Both the position numbers and the translations under genes were made by a program. From Parvularcula sp039818345 (GTDB lineage Bacteria > Pseudomonadota > Alphaproteobacteria > Caulobacterales > Parvularculaceae), in NCBI GenBank assembly GCA_039818345.1, contig JBCBUC010000016.1, forward strand, positions 1 through 64,000: a stretch of DNA of 64,000 bases, given 5' to 3'. The first letter of the stretch is position 1. Each line of letters starts with the position of its first letter. Shown here piece after piece: positions 1 to 7,930 of this stretch. Below the pieces are notes generated by a model. It was given only the letters and a program-made list of their open reading frames with translations, did no database searches and was not told where the DNA came from.

Positions 1-1138
1 CGATACGCCCCCCATCCATCACGAATGCGTGCCAGTTTTCGAGCACTTCGCGTTGGTAGGCTCCATCCGCAATCAGAACATCCGGCGGAGCGGCCCGCGC
101 CTCTTCCTCGGAGATCACCTCAAAGGGCGACACCACTTGGCGGCTGCCGATAGCCGCGGAGATCACGTCTTGGTCAAAACCGCTGGCATCAAGCGCCATC
201 TGAAGACGCGGATGCGTACCGAGCAGATAGGCGTGCAAATCATGCCGGGCGAGCGCTTCGGAAAAGGCATAAATCTCTTCCGTCCGCTGATTGACTCGCA
301 TTTCAAAGACGCGATAGGCCTGCTGCCCCACAAGGCTCAGCGCGTTCTCTTCGTCCCACAAACGCGCGAGCTGTTCCCGCCACACCACATAATCATGTCC
401 GTCGTAATCGTCATGCGTCAGGAAAAGACGCAACGAACCCCCTTGCGTCTCCGTCATGCAACCCCGGACGATATTAAAGCCCGTTGCCTGCGCGATGCGC
501 TGCAGGACGGCGAGCGTGTAAACTGCCTCGGACTGGGAGTGGAACGTGCCCGCCAACGTCCTTGTTAGAGCAAGGGCGGCGTAAGGCGTTTCGATGACCA
601 GCACGCCGTCTTTTGCGAGCCAGGTTTTAGCCCGCAAGAAAAAGGAGAGCGGGTCATCCATCTCACCAAGAACGGAGATCGCTGTGATGATATCGAATTT
701 TTTGACGCCCATGCGCTTGAGCGCAGCCTGACCTTGTGGGCTCAAAAAGTCTTCTTTGATCCCCACGCCCCAGTCCTGAGGACCCGTCTCGGGCAAGGCT
801 GGATCGAGGCCGATGGGCACGATCCAACGGGGATAGGCACCAGCGAGCGCACCCGCACCGCAACCGACATCAAGCGCTGTACCATCACGCGTCGAAAGCA
901 TTTCAAGCGCTTGGTGCGCGGCCGCCTTCAAACGAAACTCATCGGTCCACGTATGGTCATCGACGATCGGCGTTGGGCGCTCTTCGTAGACATCCGCGCG
1001 CTGCAGAAGGCTGCATCCAGAGCGTCCTTCTTCATCGCCGCAATAAACCCAGCGGACTCCGTCACCGACCTGAAACGCCTCCGTGAGAGTCGTCCCATGG
1101 CAGGCACGGCAGTAAGATATGCCCGCAACTTTACCCAT
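1..1138 (-). CDS. SAM-dependent methyltransferase, C-methyltransferase-like (3' end outside window)
   Basis: The reading frame is open from the ATG at 1138 to the left edge of the window, giving 379 codons with no stop, so the C-terminus is missing. The N-terminus has a Cys pair (YCRAC) followed by YCGD and GCS, like the zinc-binding domain of sugar C-methyltransferases. Residues around 95-105 carry SAM motif I (DVGCGAGAL), and GGSLRLF near residue 240 matches the start of the C-terminal domain of the Methyltransf_13/14 type. The family methylates nucleotide sugars or related substrates; the substrate here is unknown. The galU gene close by supplies UDP-glucose, but it lies on the opposite strand, so a shared sugar pathway is only a suggestion. 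Confidence 0.8.
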   Translation of the reverse strand, partial: MGKVAGISYCRACHGTTLTEAFQVGDGVRWVYCGDEEGRSGCSLLQRADVYEERPTPIVDDHTWTDEFRLKAAAHQALEMLSTRDGTALDVGCGAGALAGAYPRWIVPIGLDPALPETGPQDWGVGIKEDFLSPQGQAALKRMGVKKFDIITAISVLGEMDDPLSFFLRAKTWLAKDGVLVIETPYAALALTRTLAGTFHSQSEAVYTLAVLQRIAQATGFNIVRGCMTETQGGSLRLFLTHDDYDGHDYVVWREQLARLWDEENALSLVGQQAYRVFEMRVNQRTEEIYAFSEALARHDLHAYLLGTHPRLQMALDASGFDQDVISAAIGSRQVVSPFEVISEEEARAAPPDVLIADGAYQREVLENWHAFVMDGGRI

Positions 1139-1250
1139 AAAACTCTGCGTCCAACTCGCCGACCTTTGCGGGCTACTCTGCACTCAACGCAGTTAAATGC
1201 AGGCTAAGGTTGACGCCAAAGCTCCCCTCAAATTGAACACACAATGGACA

Positions 1251-1280
1251 CAAATAAAAAGCCGCGGCTTACGCCGCGGC
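1251..1280 (-). terminator. Rho-independent terminator of the tiny minus-strand unit
   Basis: On the minus strand GCCGCGGC, loop GTAA and GCCGCGGC form an 8-bp GC-only hairpin followed directly by TTTTT. The only minus-strand unit upstream of it is the 24-codon ORF at 1340-1414, so it most likely ends that short transcript. It would also insulate the methyltransferase gene further left. Confidence 0.8.
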
Positions 1281-1339
1281 CCGTCAGTGTCGTCGCCGCA
1301 AGGGCAACTGAGCTCTGATTAGTCAGAAGGTGAAAGGAG

Positions 1340-1414
1340 TTAGCTTCGAGGCTGCTCTAAGCCTTTGTGCAATTCACTGAACCCAAAACGACGACCGATC
1401 ATCTGACTCGACAT
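1340..1414 (-). CDS. 24-residue small protein or regulatory leader ORF with self-complementary Shine-Dalgarno
   Basis: The ATG at 1414 follows AAAGGAGGTGGTCCG, a nearly perfect ribosome-binding site at normal spacing. The 24-residue product begins MSSQMIGRRFGF and ends QPRS; it has no hydrophobic segment and I recognise no family. The bases right after the TAA stop, CTCCTTTCAC (1330-1339), are the exact reverse complement of GTGAAAGGAG (1423-1432), which contains the Shine-Dalgarno. The start site could therefore be closed by a 10-bp duplex enclosing the whole ORF. A small TCTGA/TCAGA hairpin and a strong terminator follow. It could be a small protein, a regulatory leader or a dual-function sRNA; no clear promoter was identified. 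Confidence 0.5.
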   Translation of the reverse strand: MSSQMIGRRFGFSELHKGLEQPRS

Positions 1415-1527
1415 CGGACCACCTCCTTTCACGTTGTTAAACCTGATCACGACCCTGCTAGCGATCGCACCGCTCGGCAAGTAAAAAAGGGGGTTGGCGA
1501 CGCACCCTATGTGGTTAGAAGCGCCCC

Positions 1528-2394
1528 ATGGCTCAGACACCCAAGACCGCCGTTATCCCCGTTGCTGGCTTTGGCACCAGGGTTCTCCCTGCATCCAAAG
1601 CGATCCCGAAGGAATTGCTGACCGTGGTTGATCGGCCGCTGATCCATTACATTATGGAAGAGGCACTCGAGGCAGGTTTTGAGCATCTTTGCTTTGTGAC
1701 CGGCCGGGGCAAATCGGCGATCGAGGATTACTTCGACCACGTCTATGAGCTTGAAGAGACCCTCAAGAAGAAAAACAAAACCGAGATCCTGGAGGCGACG
1801 TTGTCGTCGGTGCTGACCGCTGGCCGCACGTCGTTTACGCGCCAACAAGCCGCCCTTGGTCTTGGCCATGCCGTTTGGTGCGCGCGGGATATCGTTGGGA
1901 ATGAGCCTTTTGCGGTGATCTTGCCTGACGTCATCATCAAGGGCCGCCCAAGAGCGCTTAAGGAGATGATGGATCGGTACGAAGACGGTGCGAACTTAAT
2001 CGCCGTCGAAGAGGTCCCCCACGAAGAGACGAACAAGTACGGCATCATCGCACCGAAGGGTGATTTCGTGGACGGTGCGGTGGAGATGACCGGCATGGTC
2101 GAAAAGCCAAAACCAGAGGAAGCACCCTCCAACTACTCAATCACCGGCCGGTACATTCTGCAGCCGGAGATCTTCGGCCTTTTGGAAAAGCAAGGCCCGG
2201 GCGCCGGCAACGAGATCCAGCTCACGGACTCCATGGCCGCTTTGCTCGATATGCAGAAGTTCCTGGCCGTCACCTTCTCCGGTGAAAGCCACGATTGCGG
2301 CTCGATCGACGGGTTTTTGAAGGCGAATGTCGCCTTTGGCCTCGACCATGAAAAGCACGGCGGTCCTCTTAGGGACTTTATTCAGTCCGTTTAG
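1528..2394 (+). CDS. galU: UTP--glucose-1-phosphate uridylyltransferase
   Basis: The 288-residue product matches GalU in length. The N-terminal nucleotide-binding signature GFGTRVLPASK lies near residues 14-24, followed by PKELL and the VDRPLIHYIMEEA segment. The EKPKPEEAPSN region carries the conserved substrate-contacting lysine. The enzyme makes UDP-glucose from UTP and glucose-1-phosphate in the cytoplasm for envelope and exopolysaccharide synthesis. It stands alone on the plus strand, with the tiny minus-strand unit upstream and a promoter for the metal cluster directly after its stop. The Shine-Dalgarno in front of the ATG is weak. Confidence 0.95.
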   Translation: MAQTPKTAVIPVAGFGTRVLPASKAIPKELLTVVDRPLIHYIMEEALEAGFEHLCFVTGRGKSAIEDYFDHVYELEETLKKKNKTEILEATLSSVLTAGRTSFTRQQAALGLGHAVWCARDIVGNEPFAVILPDVIIKGRPRALKEMMDRYEDGANLIAVEEVPHEETNKYGIIAPKGDFVDGAVEMTGMVEKPKPEEAPSNYSITGRYILQPEIFGLLEKQGPGAGNEIQLTDSMAALLDMQKFLAVTFSGESHDCGSIDGFLKANVAFGLDHEKHGGPLRDFIQSV

Positions 2395-2398
2395 GGGC

Positions 2399-2428
2399 TT
2401 GGCGTTTCGCTCGCGCGGGCCCTATAAT
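2399..2428 (+). promoter_or_regulatory. Sigma70-type promoter of the metal cluster
   Basis: TTGGCG (2399-2404), an 18-nt spacer and a perfect TATAAT (2423-2428) lie just after galU. Transcription would start about seven bases after the -10 box, at or next to the GTG start codon at 2436, so the first gene may be read from a leaderless mRNA. Confidence 0.55.
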
Positions 2429-2435
2429 AGAGGTT

Positions 2436-2786
2436 GTGCGTATTCTTCATTTCATCGCGCTGAGCTTCTGGCTCATCACTTCTGCGGCCAATGCGGCGGT
2501 GAACCATGAGCTGTGCCGACACCCAGGCATGGCTGACACGGCAATGATGGACTATGCGGATCACGCGATGATGGGTGATGACAGCCAGGATCTTGGTGAG
2601 GATCAGCACCACGACGGCTGCTGTGATGGGGTGTGCCTTTGCGGCACCACGATCGCCACGGGGCTCTCGCCTGTGATCCCCGATCTTGATCAGCCGCACA
2701 TAGCGGCCTCTGTCGCTCTTCCTGGTACGGATGACGCCCGAGATATAATCGAGAGTTTCGACCTCCCCCCACCCCGCCTCGGCTGA
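2436..2786 (+). CDS. Secreted Cys/His/Met-rich protein, probable metal binder
   Basis: The 116-residue protein starts at a GTG and has a typical signal peptide of about 20 residues ending ANA. The mature part is rich in Met, His and Asp (for example DYADHAMMGD and DQHHDGCC) and has a CCDGVCLC cluster. These are metal-ligand patterns seen in periplasmic copper and mercury proteins, but I do not recognise a named family. It is the first gene of a same-strand cluster with an outer-membrane protein, a MerP-like protein and a MerT-like protein. A terminator-like hairpin follows 13 bases after the stop, so expression of the downstream genes may be attenuated. Confidence 0.6.
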   Translation: MRILHFIALSFWLITSAANAAVNHELCRHPGMADTAMMDYADHAMMGDDSQDLGEDQHHDGCCDGVCLCGTTIATGLSPVIPDLDQPHIAASVALPGTDDARDIIESFDLPPPRLG

Positions 2787-2799
2787 CGCTTGAGAATCC

Positions 2800-2823
2800 G
2801 GCGCACGATCGGGCGCCTTTTTT
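2800..2823 (+). terminator. Terminator or attenuator inside the metal cluster
   Basis: GGCGC (2800-2804) and GCGCC (2813-2817) form a short stem followed by six T residues (2818-2823). It lies between the first cluster gene, which stops at 2786, and the second, which starts at 2845. The stem is only 5 bp, so read-through is likely. Confidence 0.5.
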
Positions 2824-2844
2824 CCGTCAACCGAAGGACAATTT

Positions 2845-3516
2845 ATGACGACCCCATTTCGGGGGGTGACTGCTGGCGTAGCAGTGCTCCTCGCCTGCAG
2901 CGGGTTGACCGGCGCTGACGCGCGACCGGTCTCCTACCCTGAGGCGTGGACCCTCCAACTCTTCAATGAAGCGAGGCGCAACGCTGCCCTTGCGCACTAC
3001 ACGTTCTCGCCGAAAACGGCCGTGGGCGTGAGGATCGAAGATCGGCTTTATGCTGAGCACACCTTTGTCGGCGTGCAGGCCAACCATCTCATCCGGCGTT
3101 GGAATGCGCCGGGGAGCCAAGCCAATCTCTACCTCAAGACCGCCCTGGGCGCTGCCGATGGCGAGTTCAACGTCGGGAGTAACGAAACCCGCGCTGCTGG
3201 TTTGGCAAGGATTGATGCTGACTGGGAGAACCGGCGGCTCTTCCTCTCCAGCGGCTACGGAGCCTATATCGTGGAGGGCCAAGCCTTCCGTGAGCTGACA
3301 GGCCGTATCGGGCTTGCTCCTTATGTCGCCGAATACGGCTCGCTGCACACCTGGGCAATGATCCAGATCGACCACCGTCCCGACGCGTTGGAGTCCCAAG
3401 GCGCCGAGACCTTCACCGTCACACCGCTGCTGCGCTTCTTCAAAGGACCCGCTCTTCTTGAGGTCGGATACTCCACCAATGACGAGGCGCTCATGAACTT
3501 CACCTACCGATTTTAA
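2845..3516 (+). CDS. Outer-membrane beta-barrel-like protein of the metal cluster
   Basis: The 223-residue product has an N-terminal signal peptide with a hydrophobic core (VAVLLACSGL). The rest alternates polar and hydrophobic residues, as transmembrane beta-strands do, and it ends in YRF, the aromatic C-terminus typical of BAM-assembled outer-membrane proteins. I do not recognise a named family. The gene follows ACCGAAGGACAATTT, whose AAGGA is a good ribosome-binding site. Its position between the Cys-rich secreted protein and the merP-like gene suggests a role in metal passage or sensing at the outer membrane, which is inferred from context only. Confidence 0.6.
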   Translation: MTTPFRGVTAGVAVLLACSGLTGADARPVSYPEAWTLQLFNEARRNAALAHYTFSPKTAVGVRIEDRLYAEHTFVGVQANHLIRRWNAPGSQANLYLKTALGAADGEFNVGSNETRAAGLARIDADWENRRLFLSSGYGAYIVEGQAFRELTGRIGLAPYVAEYGSLHTWAMIQIDHRPDALESQGAETFTVTPLLRFFKGPALLEVGYSTNDEALMNFTYRF

Positions 3517-3528
3517 AGGACAGAACCG

Positions 3529-3900
3529 ATGTCACTCACACTTACCCTCCTCGCCGTCGCCAGCTTGAGTATCGTGAATCAGGATCATGGTCACGACACT
3601 GATCACACCGGCGACCATCCAACGGAACACCAACACGATATGATCAGCACACCGGTCGAAAGCATTGGCGGACGTTCGATCACTGTGGCGGTGAACGGCA
3701 TGGTCTGCGATTTCTGCGCCCGATCACTGACCAAAGTTCTTGAGCGGAACGAGGCTGTCGAAGCCGTGGATGTCAGCCTTGAGAGCAAAAACATCACGAT
3801 CCTACTGACAGAGACAGGCACGATCTCGGATGACGAACTTAACGAAGCAGTCCGCAACGCAGGCTACAATATTGCCAGCATTGAGCGGCCTGCATTATGA
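3529..3900 (+). CDS. MerP-like periplasmic heavy-metal-associated (HMA) domain protein
   Basis: The 123-residue protein has a short hydrophobic N-terminus (probable signal sequence), then a His/Asp-rich stretch (HGHDTDHTGDH), then one HMA fold from about residue 45. The metal site is MVCDFC, the M-x-C-x-x-C motif of MerP, CopZ and Atx1 proteins. The start follows AAAGGACAGAACCG. Its stop overlaps the next start by 4 bp (ATGA), so it is translationally coupled to the MerT-like gene, as in mer operons. The metal is not determined; mercury and copper both fit the motif. Confidence 0.8.
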   Translation: MSLTLTLLAVASLSIVNQDHGHDTDHTGDHPTEHQHDMISTPVESIGGRSITVAVNGMVCDFCARSLTKVLERNEAVEAVDVSLESKNITILLTETGTISDDELNEAVRNAGYNIASIERPAL

Positions 3901-4274
3901 ACCTCTTTCGGCAGCAAGCCCTGGCGCCCACGCTTTCATTGTTCGCAAGCACCGGGACGCTGGTCTGTTGCGCTCTTCCGGCGCTTTTCATCACGCTGGG
4001 CATGGGCGCGACGTTTGCGGGGCTGGTTACAGCCGTCCCGCAATTGATCTGGCTCAGTCAGTATAAGGCATATGTCTTTTTAGGGGCCGGTGTCATGCTG
4101 GGCGTGGCCGCCTACGCTCGGTGGCGAAGCCGCAACGACCCATGCCCGATCGACCCAGAGCTGGCCCGTGCCTGCACCCGCATGCGGGTGATCGGCGCGG
4201 CCGTTCTCTGGGTCTCAGTCGTTCTCTACGCGGTGGGCGGATTTTTCGCCTTCATCGCGCCGCGACTGATCTGA
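3897..4274 (+). CDS. MerT-like inner-membrane metal transporter
   Basis: The 125-residue protein has three predicted membrane helices. A vicinal Cys pair (VCCALP) lies in the first helix. A second Cys pair (DPC, eight residues, C) lies in the loop between helices two and three. This two-pair layout is that of MerT, which takes Hg(II) from MerP and moves it into the cytoplasm. The upstream HMA gene overlaps it by 4 bp. No mercuric reductase (merA) or MerR regulator is in the window, so the imported metal and its fate are open. The gene ends at the base before the convergent GST gene. Confidence 0.75.
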   Translation: MNLFRQQALAPTLSLFASTGTLVCCALPALFITLGMGATFAGLVTAVPQLIWLSQYKAYVFLGAGVMLGVAAYARWRSRNDPCPIDPELARACTRMRVIGAAVLWVSVVLYAVGGFFAFIAPRLI

Positions 4275-4895
4275 TCAGCCGCCCGTCTTGTCCATCGCTG
4301 TGACAAACGCAGGGCGGGCTTTCATCCGATCAATATAGGCCTTGAGCTTGGTGTAAGGATCAAGCTCGCCCAGTGCATCCGCCATCGAACAAATATAAGC
4401 GAACCCAATATCAGGCGCGGTGAAACGGTCACCCAGAACAAACTCTTTATCGCCAAGAAAGTCCTGCATGTAGCCGAGTTGAAGCGCCACTTCGCTCGTG
4501 CTGAACATCGAGAACAGCATCGGCCTTGGTTCGGTCTCCCGGCTGAGAAGCAGTTTAATCAACAAGGGCGCGAATGCGGATCCCTCCGAATAATGGAGCC
4601 ACTGGAGCCACTGCGCTTTGGCCGCCGGGGTGTCCGCCACAGGCCCCAGAGCCTTCGCGCCTTCCCGCGTCTCCACAAGATAGGCCGCGATGGCGCCTGA
4701 TTCAGACAAGGTGAAGCCATCAATCTCAATGACCGGCGATTTGCCTAGGGGGTGCGCCTCTTTCAGCTCGTCAGGCGCACGGCCCATCTCATTTCGGTCA
4801 TAGATCTTCAGGACATAGTCGAGGCCAAGCTCCTCAAGCAGCCAGACGGTGAAGACACTGCGCCCCACGCGCAAGTGATGGACAACAATAGACAT
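4275..4895 (-). CDS. Glutathione S-transferase family protein
   Basis: The 206-residue product has the N-terminal thioredoxin-like GST domain (KSPVIEIDGFTLSESGAI, with the cis-Pro and the glutathione gamma-glutamyl-binding ES pair) and the all-helical C-terminal domain. I place the start at the ATG at 4895, seven bases after GGAGG, rather than at the upstream in-frame TTG. Such enzymes conjugate or reduce substrates with glutathione in the cytoplasm; the substrate cannot be told. It converges with the metal cluster with no bases between the two stop codons. Confidence 0.88.
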   Translation of the reverse strand: MSIVVHHLRVGRSVFTVWLLEELGLDYVLKIYDRNEMGRAPDELKEAHPLGKSPVIEIDGFTLSESGAIAAYLVETREGAKALGPVADTPAAKAQWLQWLHYSEGSAFAPLLIKLLLSRETEPRPMLFSMFSTSEVALQLGYMQDFLGDKEFVLGDRFTAPDIGFAYICSMADALGELDPYTKLKAYIDRMKARPAFVTAMDKTGG

Positions 4896-4962
4896 GGGCA
4901 ATCCTCCGCTCTTCGTTGCGCAGCACGTATCATGGCTTATCCCCGCAAGGTAAGAGGGAGCG

Positions 4963-5928
4963 TCAGAACCGCGTCACCAGGCTTAACCGCCCGATCCCTT
5001 GCGGATCGGCTTGCGTTCGAAAGGTCCGTGAGCGGCGCAAAAACGACATCACAACGCGGGAATTGCCAAGCGGTAGAGGCAAGGACAACCCGCCTTCAAA
5101 CTCGTAGACAAAGTCCTCGCTCGCTTGGGTTACGATATCGTCCTGAAACGGACGGCCGTCTAACCAAATGGCGTAACCCACGGCCCGGGCTTGGGCGCTC
5201 ATGTAAGCAAAAGCCGCTTTCTGCTGCGACGGTTGATCAGGGAACCACGCAAGACCGCTTGAGCCAGGCTGATGCCGGTGCTCCCCGAGCGGACGACCCA
5301 TGTGCTGACCAAACCGAAACGTACCGCCGGCTTCCGCTGACACCAACACATTGCCAAGATTGGCAGCGATCATGGGTTGAAAATCAGCACGCCACAGACC
5401 TTCGCCCCAAGACATAGACGTCCATCGCCGTTGAAGATGGATCTGTAGACCCGGCTGGTTACCGATTTGGTTGTCCCATCCGTCAAACGGGCTTTCATCG
5501 ACCAGACGGTGCGCAAAGTCTTGCACCTCTTCACCGCCCGCCCAAGGACCCACCACACCGATCTGCACACCGACTGTATCAATAGGCTTTGAGCGACCCC
5601 GATCGGTCACAAAGATCGCCTCGCCAAAGAGCCAACCCGCATAGGGGTGCTGATTAGGAAGAGGCTCTGCAACAAACTGCTTTTGCGGGGTATAGATCTG
5701 CTGCCCGACACCTAGCTGAAGATAGCGATCACGAGCGGCGCTGTTGTCACGTTTAACGGCCCTGGTGAATTGCCAGCCTGCAGAGTAGTTTTCATCCCGA
5801 CCGCCAGCCCAGTCATTCTCAAAGAGAAATCCGTAGACGGGCGCGGTATCGTCCGCAGCCGCCGACGAGGGAACTCCGATGAGGCACAAAAAAAGCGCCA
5901 TGGCGGCATAACGAACACAGGACGACAT
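4963..5928 (-). CDS. LpxR-family outer-membrane lipid A deacylase-like protein (DUF2219)
   Basis: The 321-residue product has a signal peptide ending near AAA and then FLFENDWAGGRDENYSAGW, which is the N-terminal signature of LpxR proteins. LpxR is a 12-stranded outer-membrane barrel that removes the 3'-acyloxyacyl chain of lipid A. The Asn and Asp in the signature correspond to the calcium/active-site region, and the C-terminus ends in TRF as an outer-membrane barrel should. A GGGGGA site precedes the ATG. It is divergent from fabA. Deacylase activity itself is inferred from family membership. Confidence 0.8.
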   Translation of the reverse strand: MSSCVRYAAMALFLCLIGVPSSAAADDTAPVYGFLFENDWAGGRDENYSAGWQFTRAVKRDNSAARDRYLQLGVGQQIYTPQKQFVAEPLPNQHPYAGWLFGEAIFVTDRGRSKPIDTVGVQIGVVGPWAGGEEVQDFAHRLVDESPFDGWDNQIGNQPGLQIHLQRRWTSMSWGEGLWRADFQPMIAANLGNVLVSAEAGGTFRFGQHMGRPLGEHRHQPGSSGLAWFPDQPSQQKAAFAYMSAQARAVGYAIWLDGRPFQDDIVTQASEDFVYEFEGGLSLPLPLGNSRVVMSFLRRSRTFRTQADPQGIGRLSLVTRF

Positions 5929-6075
5929 GCTGCCGCTTCCCCCGAAAGACCAGCTGAGATCACGTCAACATGCCTATGGGCTCGTGCGCGACGACAAAAG
6001 GACCGCTGACCCCTCAAATCGGACGCATACCGGTCCGTTGACCGGACCCTGCGCGCCCCGCTAGCCCCCTAAGTT

Positions 6076-6609
6076 ATGACTGAGCGCCCCTCCTCTTATA
6101 CCCGCGAAGAACTTCTTGAATGCGGCCAGAATGGCCTGCGTGGACCAGGCACGGCACAGCTGCCGGTTCCGCCGATGTTGATGGCCGACCGCATCACCCA
6201 CATCAGCGATGAAGGCGGTACCTATGGCAAAGGCCAAGTGATCGCCGAGCTCGATATCACGCCGGAGCTTTGGTTTTTTGACTGCCATTTCCCTGGCGAC
6301 CCGGTGATGCCCGGATGCCTCGGCCTTGATGCCTTGTGGCAGCTCACAGGCTTTTTCCTCACCTGGGGCGGTAGCCCGGGCCATGGCCGCGCTCTTGGCG
6401 CAGGGCAGGTTAAGTTCACGGGCCAGGTGCGCCCGCAGAACAAGCTGGTGCGGTACGAGCTCGATATCCGCCGTGCCATGCGCGGCAAACTGGTTCTTGC
6501 CTATGCCGATGGGACCATGTTTGTGGATGACCACAAAATCTATGAAGCGAAAGACCTCCGGGTCGGGTTGTTCTCGCAAGAACAGCTTTCGGGCAGTGTG
6601 CTCGGTTAA
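6076..6609 (+). CDS. fabA: 3-hydroxydecanoyl-ACP dehydratase/isomerase
   Basis: The 177-residue product aligns with FabA along its whole length, including LDITPELWFFDCHFPGDPVM and MPGCLGLDALWQL. These carry the catalytic His and Asp of the hot-dog active site. FabA dehydrates beta-hydroxydecanoyl-ACP and isomerises the C10 intermediate, committing it to unsaturated fatty acids. The gene lies 77 bp upstream of fabB, as usual. The Shine-Dalgarno in front of the ATG is poor; a GGTCCG/CGGACC hairpin lies 28 bp upstream of the start. Confidence 0.97.
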   Translation: MTERPSSYTREELLECGQNGLRGPGTAQLPVPPMLMADRITHISDEGGTYGKGQVIAELDITPELWFFDCHFPGDPVMPGCLGLDALWQLTGFFLTWGGSPGHGRALGAGQVKFTGQVRPQNKLVRYELDIRRAMRGKLVLAYADGTMFVDDHKIYEAKDLRVGLFSQEQLSGSVLG

Positions 6610-6686
6610 GCTTCAATAAAAACGGACAGCACGCCCCGATATGCTAAAGGTGCTGACCTGTTGATTCCTTAGGAAGGAAACTGCGT

Positions 6687-7907
6687 ATGCGCCGCGTCGT
6701 GATCACTGGGATGGGAATCGTCTCGTCCATTGGCAACACACTTGATGACGTCACCAAGTCTCTGCGCAACGGCATTTCAGGCCTCAGTTTTTCCGACGAA
6801 ATGGCTGAGCACGGCTTTAAATCGCGGGTTTGGGGCAAGCCCAAGCTCGATATCACCGAAATCCTGGACAAAAAGACCCGGCGTTTCATGGGTGAGGGCG
6901 CAGCCTGGAACTACCTGGCGATGCGCGACGCGATTGAAGATGCTGGGCTCGAGGACAACGAAGTCAGCCACGATATGACCGGGATCGTCATGGGCTCCGG
7001 CGGCCCATCCACCGAGACCATTGTCGCCGCAGCTGATAAAAACCGTGACACCGGGAGCCCGCGCAAGATCGGACCGACGGCGGTGCCCAAGGCGATGTCG
7101 TCGACCAACTCCGCCTGCCTTGCCGTGCCGTTTAAGATCCGCGGTCTTAATTATTCGATCAGCTCAGCCTGCGCGACATCCGTGCACTGTATTGGTCACG
7201 CCTATGAGCAAGTGGCGATGGGCAAACAGGACGTGATCTTTGCCGGCGGCGGGGAAGATCTCGACTGGACCCTGTGCAACATGTTCGACGCGATGGGGGC
7301 GATGAGTTCGGACTATAACGATAGCCCGACCCTCGCGTCGCGCGCTTATGATACAGCCCGCGACGGGTTCGTGATCGCCGGCGGCGCCGCAACGGTGGTG
7401 GTCGAAGCGCTTGAACGCGCGGTGGCCCGCGGCGCCAAGATCTGGGGAGAGCTTGTGGGGTATGCGGCCAATTCCGATGGCCACGACATGGTCGCCCCGT
7501 CAGGCGAAGGCGCTGTGCGTTGTATGCAGCGCGCGCTCACCGGGGTGCAGCAACAAGTTGGCTACATCAACACCCACGGCACCTCGACCCCGATCGGTGA
7601 CACGCGGGAAGCTGCTGCGATCAAAGAAGTTTTCGGCGACCAGGTGCCACCTTTTGCGTCAACAAAATCACTCACTGGCCATTCGCTGGGTGCGGTCGGA
7701 GCGCAGGAATTGGTTTTCAGTCTTCTTCAGATGAAGGAGCGTTTTCTCGCAGCCTCGGCCAATATCCAAGAGCTGGGCGAAGAATTCGCTGACCTTCCTG
7801 TGATCCGGGAGCTGAAAGAAGGGGTCGACCTCGATGCGATCCTCACCAACAGCTTTGGCTTTGGCGGCACCAACGCTAGCCTGATTGCGGCGCGTTATCA
7901 GGGCTAG
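6687..7907 (+). CDS. fabB: 3-oxoacyl-ACP synthase I
   Basis: The 406-residue protein shows the KAS catalytic triad: the active-site Cys in SSACATSVHC, the His in NTHGTSTPIGD and the His in LTGHSLGAVGAQ. The length and the pairing with fabA identify the FabB (KAS I) subgroup that elongates unsaturated intermediates. AGGAAGG precedes the ATG. It is probably cotranscribed with fabA and ends 23 bp before a convergent oxygenase gene. Confidence 0.96.
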   Translation: MRRVVITGMGIVSSIGNTLDDVTKSLRNGISGLSFSDEMAEHGFKSRVWGKPKLDITEILDKKTRRFMGEGAAWNYLAMRDAIEDAGLEDNEVSHDMTGIVMGSGGPSTETIVAAADKNRDTGSPRKIGPTAVPKAMSSTNSACLAVPFKIRGLNYSISSACATSVHCIGHAYEQVAMGKQDVIFAGGGEDLDWTLCNMFDAMGAMSSDYNDSPTLASRAYDTARDGFVIAGGAATVVVEALERAVARGAKIWGELVGYAANSDGHDMVAPSGEGAVRCMQRALTGVQQQVGYINTHGTSTPIGDTREAAAIKEVFGDQVPPFASTKSLTGHSLGAVGAQELVFSLLQMKERFLAASANIQELGEEFADLPVIRELKEGVDLDAILTNSFGFGGTNASLIAARYQG

Positions 7908-7930
7908 GTCCCGGCCAGCGATCGACGCGA

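Noticed and set aside
29..568. 179-codon plus-strand frame at the left edge, and one at 734-1207
   Set aside because: They lie antisense to the methyltransferase gene, whose SAM motif and continuous frame are clear.
6032..6048. GGTCCG/CGGACC hairpin upstream of fabA as a riboswitch
   Set aside because: A single 6-bp stem is too little to support more than a note; no further conserved elements are seen.
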